Origin: JBBSBY01 sp038250835
GTDB lineage: Bacteria; Desulfobacterota; Desulfomonilia; Desulfomonilales; Desulfomonilaceae
Direction: 5' to 3'
DNA: 64,000 nt
Assembly: GCA_038250835.1 (NCBI GenBank)
Contig: JBBSBY010000007.1
Location: 1-64,000, forward strand
Shown: positions 60,817 to 64,000 of the stretch, in pieces
Numbering within the stretch: position 1 is the first letter of the stretch
Layout of the letters: the number at the start of each line of letters is the position of its first letter
The notes under the pieces: generated by a model
What the model saw: only the letters and a program-made list of their open reading frames with translations
What the model was told of the DNA's origin: nothing
Database searches by the model: none
Position numbers and translations under genes: made by a program

Positions 60817-61057
60817 TCGTAATAACACTGGGTATGTTCCTCAGTTACTCAGTCTATGTATTTTATAAGCAAAGTCAAGTTAATTAGTAGTAAAAGAATG
60901 TCACTGATGTTTACTGGGAGTCTAAAGTTTGTAAGATGTCTCAAGTTCTTGAATTGCTATTACTTAAAATTTCGGAAATTCCCGCGAAATATGAGAGTTT
61001 TTTTCAAATTACTCTGCTCATGGAAATCAGATTCTACTCAGGAAGGGCCGCCGGAAT

Positions 61058-62377
61058 TCAAATTTCCCCGATTAAAGAATGTCTGAGCCCTCTGATAATT
61101 TTAACTCCTACGAGACTTCCCGGCTGAAATTCCCGCGAGCTGTTTATGTTCACAATTTTATTTGTGCGGGTCCTACCCGTCGCCTGTCCGCAGGAATTTC
61201 TGGTTTTTTCTATAAGCACTTCCTGCACGGTTCCAACCGCGGCTGAATGATAATCGCGTGTAATTGCTTCCTGAAGCTTGTGGACGTCCGCCAACCGCGC
61301 TCTCTTGATATCTTCGGGTAAATGGCCTTCCAGTTTCAATGCGGCGGTTTGAGGTCGTGGCGAATACTTGAACGAAAAAATCTGGTCGAATCGTATAGTC
61401 GCCAATACCTTCATGGTTTCGGCAAAATCAGTATCGGATTCTCCGGGAAAGCCTACAATGATGTCCGACGTAATCGCCACATGCGGTATTTTGTTTCTCA
61501 ACACCTCAATATTTTTCAAATAATCTCCTATGGTGTAACCTCGTCGCATTCTTTTGAGAACCGAGTCGGAACCGCTTTGAAGCGGTAAATGAATATGTTC
61601 GCAAACACGGGAAAGGCGAGCCATGGCCGACGCTAGACCTTCGTTAAAATCGCGTGGATGGGATGTCGTGAAGCGGAGGCGCTCAAGACCGGTAATTTTA
61701 TTAAGCTCCTCCAAAAGATCGGCAAACGTCTTACCGGTTGCCAAATCCTTGCCGAAGGCGTTGACGTTCTGCCCAAGCAGGGTGATGTCCTTGACGCCAT
61801 GGGCGGTAAGCCGTTGCGCCTCGGCTAGGACCTCCTCCATAGAGCGGCTTTGCTCTGGTCCGCGTGCGTAGGGAACGACACAATAAGCGCAAAAATTCGA
61901 ACAACCTTGCATTATGTTGAGAAAGGAAGAGACGGATGACGAGTTTTTCACGGGCGCCGGTGTATGCAAGGACTCAACATCACTAGACCATTCGGTCAAG
62001 GTCCGTCTTTTTCGATCCCGCCACACGTCCTGGAGCGCCGCGGGAAGCTCAGCTATGTGATGAGTTCCCAAAACAATATCTACATGACCGGCGCGTTTAA
62101 AAAGTTTCTCTTTCTCTTGCTGGGCCACACAACCGGATACGATGGTTACAAGCTCAGGCTTTTCAGATTTGATAATTCTCAGCGTGCCTAAAGCGCTGTA
62201 AACCTTGTGCTCCGCTTTTGCCCGAATTGCGCAGGTATTGATTACCACCACATCGGCCAATTCAGCGCTTTCCACCCTCTTGAGTCCCATATCTCCAAGC
62301 ATGGCCGACATTTTTTCGGAATCATGCTCATTCATTTGGCAGCCATAGGTTTCAATATAATAGCTCTTTTCGATCAC
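61058..62377 (-). CDS. miaB: tRNA methylthiotransferase MiaB
   Basis: The 439-residue radical-SAM enzyme adds a methylthio group at position 37 of tRNAs reading U-initial codons. The UPF0004 domain has CQMN, NTCAIR and SGCVAQ; the radical SAM site is CSNFCAYC; GLERLRFTTSHPRDF, HLPLQSGS and VGFPGESDTDF follow, and a TRAM domain ends the protein. All key cysteines are present. Start is GTG at 62377 with no clear site. It stands apart from the neighbouring metal genes. Confidence 0.95.
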   Translation of the reverse strand: MIEKSYYIETYGCQMNEHDSEKMSAMLGDMGLKRVESAELADVVVINTCAIRAKAEHKVYSALGTLRIIKSEKPELVTIVSGCVAQQEKEKLFKRAGHVDIVLGTHHIAELPAALQDVWRDRKRRTLTEWSSDVESLHTPAPVKNSSSVSSFLNIMQGCSNFCAYCVVPYARGPEQSRSMEEVLAEAQRLTAHGVKDITLLGQNVNAFGKDLATGKTFADLLEELNKITGLERLRFTTSHPRDFNEGLASAMARLSRVCEHIHLPLQSGSDSVLKRMRRGYTIGDYLKNIEVLRNKIPHVAITSDIIVGFPGESDTDFAETMKVLATIRFDQIFSFKYSPRPQTAALKLEGHLPEDIKRARLADVHKLQEAITRDYHSAAVGTVQEVLIEKTRNSCGQATGRTRTNKIVNINSSREFQPGSLVGVKIIRGLRHSLIGEI

Positions 62378-62567
62378 TTTAATTTGTCCAAGGATGATAT
62401 GTTGACAGAAGTATTGCTCTCTAATACTGCAAATTACAAGGCCGGTACAAACGATTGGGCGGACCGGTTTGTTGATGTGGGTCGGTGAAAGGGCAGAGAA
62501 AAATCATCGATGGGTTGCAAGGTGAATCAATCCCTCTTAGATAAGATTGCTCAATTCATAAGGCGAC

Positions 62568-62984
62568 TCAGTCCAATTCCTTGCCCGTTGTGGTCATGGT
62601 TATTTTGCCGTGTTTAACTCCGCGTGTGGAAATGAGCAACTCCCCGGCTTTGCGGACCTCATCCGAAAGGCCTCTCATTATTAAAACTTCAAGACAATTG
62701 TGGTGGTCCAGATGAACATGAACGGCGGATACGATAAGCTCGTGGTTTTTATGCTGTATCTCTGTGAGCTTTTGAGCTAGATCGCTTTGTTCGTGGTTGT
62801 AAACCACGGTAACCGTCCCCACTACCTCGTGGGACTCTGTCCACATATCTTCGACAAGCCGATCACGAATGAGATCTCTGATGGCTTCCGACCGGTTTGT
62901 ATATCCTTTGGCGCCGATCAAATGATCAAATTTGTCCAATAAATCATCCGGTATTGAGACGCCGAAACGGACGAGATCAGCCAT
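62568..62984 (-). CDS. nikR: Nickel-responsive regulator NikR
   Basis: The 138-residue repressor has a ribbon-helix-helix DNA-binding part (RFGVSIPDDLLDKFD, YTNRSEAIRDLIRDRL) and an ACT-like nickel-sensing part. VHVHLDHHNCLEVLIMRG provides the His, His, Cys ligands and VYNHEQSDL the fourth. It represses nickel import when nickel is abundant. No nickel transporter is seen in the window; its targets may lie upstream of 64000. It is 107 bases after arsR. Confidence 0.96.
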   Translation of the reverse strand: MADLVRFGVSIPDDLLDKFDHLIGAKGYTNRSEAIRDLIRDRLVEDMWTESHEVVGTVTVVYNHEQSDLAQKLTEIQHKNHELIVSAVHVHLDHHNCLEVLIMRGLSDEVRKAGELLISTRGVKHGKITMTTTGKELD

Positions 62985-63023
62985 TGTAAACTCTTTTCAA
63001 AATTTAGTGATAAAATTAGGAGG

Positions 63024-63047
63024 AGTATACTATAAAAGTTATAACTT
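63024..63047. promoter_or_regulatory. Two palindromes in front of nikR
   Basis: The perfect 8-bp palindrome AGTATACT (63024-63031) and 12-bp palindrome AAGTTATAACTT (63036-63047) lie 4 bases apart in the region between arsR and nikR. On the minus strand they are 40-63 bases upstream of the nikR start, where a promoter would be, and TATACT there could serve as -10. They may be an operator for NikR or the ArsR protein. Confidence 0.4.
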
Positions 63048-63090
63048 GACACTAATGGATAATGAAATTTTGCAGGTTGAGAAATTTGGA

Positions 63091-63459
63091 TTAGTCAAGG
63101 TCGAGAGCTTCAGCAGTGTAATCACCTGTAACATGATGGTCAACAATCATTTTAGCCCAGGGATTGGTAACCTTGTATACCATCTCGAGCCCCTGACGAC
63201 TCGACGCAATAATACCGCATCTTTTAAGATGAATAAGGTGCTGGGAAACTGTCGCCTGATGTAGACCAAGGCATTCCTGCATATTCTTCACATTACAGCC
63301 GCCTACTTTTATCAGTCCATAGACAATTTTCAACCGTATTGGATGCCCGAGCGCTTTGAAAATTTCAGCTTCCGTTATAAATTCTTTGCGTTTGACCTCG
63401 AGGAAAAGTTCGTCCAGCTTCCCATCAGGCTCATCTGCGACTTTATTCGCCAAATTCAT
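63091..63459 (-). CDS. ArsR-family repressor
   Basis: The 122-residue winged-helix protein has EIFKALGHPIRLKIVYGLIK, then GGCNVKNMQECLGLHQATVSQHLIHLKRCGII, the recognition helix region. The cysteine site GGCNV corresponds to the ELCVCDL position of metal-sensing members but has one Cys, plus another at MQECLG, so it may sense metal, metalloid or redox. GAGGG precedes the ATG. It is downstream of the TlpA-like gene and the tiny membrane ORF on the same strand. Confidence 0.9.
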   Translation of the reverse strand: MNLANKVADEPDGKLDELFLEVKRKEFITEAEIFKALGHPIRLKIVYGLIKVGGCNVKNMQECLGLHQATVSQHLIHLKRCGIIASSRQGLEMVYKVTNPWAKMIVDHHVTGDYTAEALDLD

Positions 63460-63539
63460 TTTGCGCCCTCAGTTTTGACATGATCATCCCCACTTTTCTT
63501 ACCGGCGGCCCGATCCTCGGGCTTGCATTGAGGCGACAT

Positions 63540-63629
63540 TCAGGTTGCTGCGCCTAACCGAGGCAATAGCCATTTATTGATTAAAATCCAACCGGCTAAT
63601 ACCGCAATCAATACCAAAATACTTTCCAA
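63540..63629 (-). CDS. 29-residue single-span membrane ORF
   Basis: A TTG at 63629 starts a 29-codon frame MESILVLIAVLAGWILINKW then LLPRLGAAT, ended by TGA at 63540-63542. It is one hydrophobic helix with a short positive end. AAGGAG at 63637-63642 lies 7 bases before the TTG and overlaps the TAA of the TlpA-like gene, so translation is likely coupled. Its position and site make it a good candidate small membrane protein; its function is unknown. Confidence 0.5.
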   Translation of the reverse strand: MESILVLIAVLAGWILINKWLLPRLGAAT

Positions 63630-63640
63630 TTAATTACTCC

Positions 63641-64000
63641 TTAAAAATTTCCTTTTTTCAACTGACCCAGCATAAGTTTTTCCAGCCATTCGGGCCCGTT
63701 ATCAATATTAGCTTGAGTAAACGAAGGTTTTCCAAGTAGCCCGGCGAGCCAATTTTTAACACCGGGGGTAGTCCATTTAGCCATGCCTAGATGCGACGCC
63801 ACTACATTACCGGATTTATCTATAATATATGTCGTCGGAAACCCTTTGACTTCATAAATAGCCTCATTCGCGTCATTTAAGATATAATAACCCATTATCC
63901 TACCTTTAACGACGTTCTCGATTACACCACGCTTGCCTTCCGGCTTTGCTGCGATAGTCAAATTCTCGCCATTCTTGCCTGCGTATGATTTGACCCATGA
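63641..64000 (-). CDS. C-terminal part of a TlpA/ResA-like thioredoxin (cut by window end)
   Basis: The frame is open to base 64000 and covers about 119 residues; the N terminus with the CxxC active site lies outside. YEVKGFPTTYIIDKSGNVVASHLG matches the conserved cis-Pro segment of TlpA and ResA thioredoxins, which act outside the cytoplasm. The C terminus GPEWLEKLMLGQLKKGNF is extra. It heads the run to the 29-residue ORF and ArsR gene. Confidence 0.8.
   Translation of the reverse strand, partial: SWVKSYAGKNGENLTIAAKPEGKRGVIENVVKGRIMGYYILNDANEAIYEVKGFPTTYIIDKSGNVVASHLGMAKWTTPGVKNWLAGLLGKPSFTQANIDNGPEWLEKLMLGQLKKGNF

Overview
The window reads like chromosome from a Desulfobacterota (former Deltaproteobacteria) anaerobe, perhaps of the Syntrophia/Desulfomonilia type. 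Signs of this are a heterodisulfide-reductase-like (Hdr/Qmo-like) gene set, a glutaconyl-CoA decarboxylase type carboxyltransferase, rubrerythrin, a siroheme/heme gene block with the fused CobA-HemD protein, and DtxR/Feo iron uptake. The species assignment is inference. Almost every base belongs to a recognisable gene. There is no rRNA, CRISPR array, IS element or prophage; two tRNA genes are present (Gln-CTG and Ser-GCT).

Layout: 1-2544, tail of an unidentified gene, a ClpS-like adaptor and two LPS-type glycosyltransferases. 2537-8051 (minus), precorrin-2 dehydrogenase, CcsA-like protein, HemA, HemC and CobA-HemD. 8123-15845 (minus), a tightly packed operon of a Dna2-like nuclease-helicase, DNA polymerase I, CinA and a methyltransferase. 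16126-19872, a DtxR/MntR-family regulator facing feoA-feoB and a FeoB-associated Cys-rich protein, with an MntR-like operator in the feoA promoter. 20076-25019, a small hypothetical gene, an Smr protein, a MurF-alanine racemase fusion and an RsbU-type response regulator. 25228-30130, CobO, macro-domain protein, the two tRNAs, an orphan EcfT and a UvrD-like helicase. 30297-35941, DUF2225 protein, GcdA, rubrerythrin, an L,D-transpeptidase and a TPR protein. 36306-40156 (minus), split HdrA-like/MvhD proteins plus a fused HdrC-HdrB protein. 40417-47221, small hypotheticals, DnaK-GrpE, PncB and MtnA. 47318-50104, an MmeI-like type IIL restriction-modification enzyme. 50450-51031, an HD hydrolase. 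51476-56275, a complete cyoABCDE bo3 quinol oxidase operon. 56560-60816 (minus), a metal-related cluster. 61058-64000 (minus), MiaB, NikR, ArsR, a 29-residue membrane ORF and the end of a TlpA-like thioredoxin gene.

The most promising poorly described system is the minus-strand cluster 56560-60816. It combines a membrane-anchored heavy-metal-associated (HMA) domain fused to a SurA-like domain, a secreted DUF2318 protein, a MacB/LolD-type ABC permease-ATPase pair, and two secreted proteins rich in paired cysteines. Metal regulators (NikR, ArsR) lie a few kb away. Other points of interest are the Cas4/Dna2-type nuclease-helicase in an operon with PolA, the MurF-Alr fusion, the Qmo/Hdr-like set, an aerobic-type quinol oxidase in an otherwise anaerobic gene background, and a heat-shock-type promoter with repeats ahead of grpE-dnaK. 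All family calls rest on reading motifs by eye; no database search was run.
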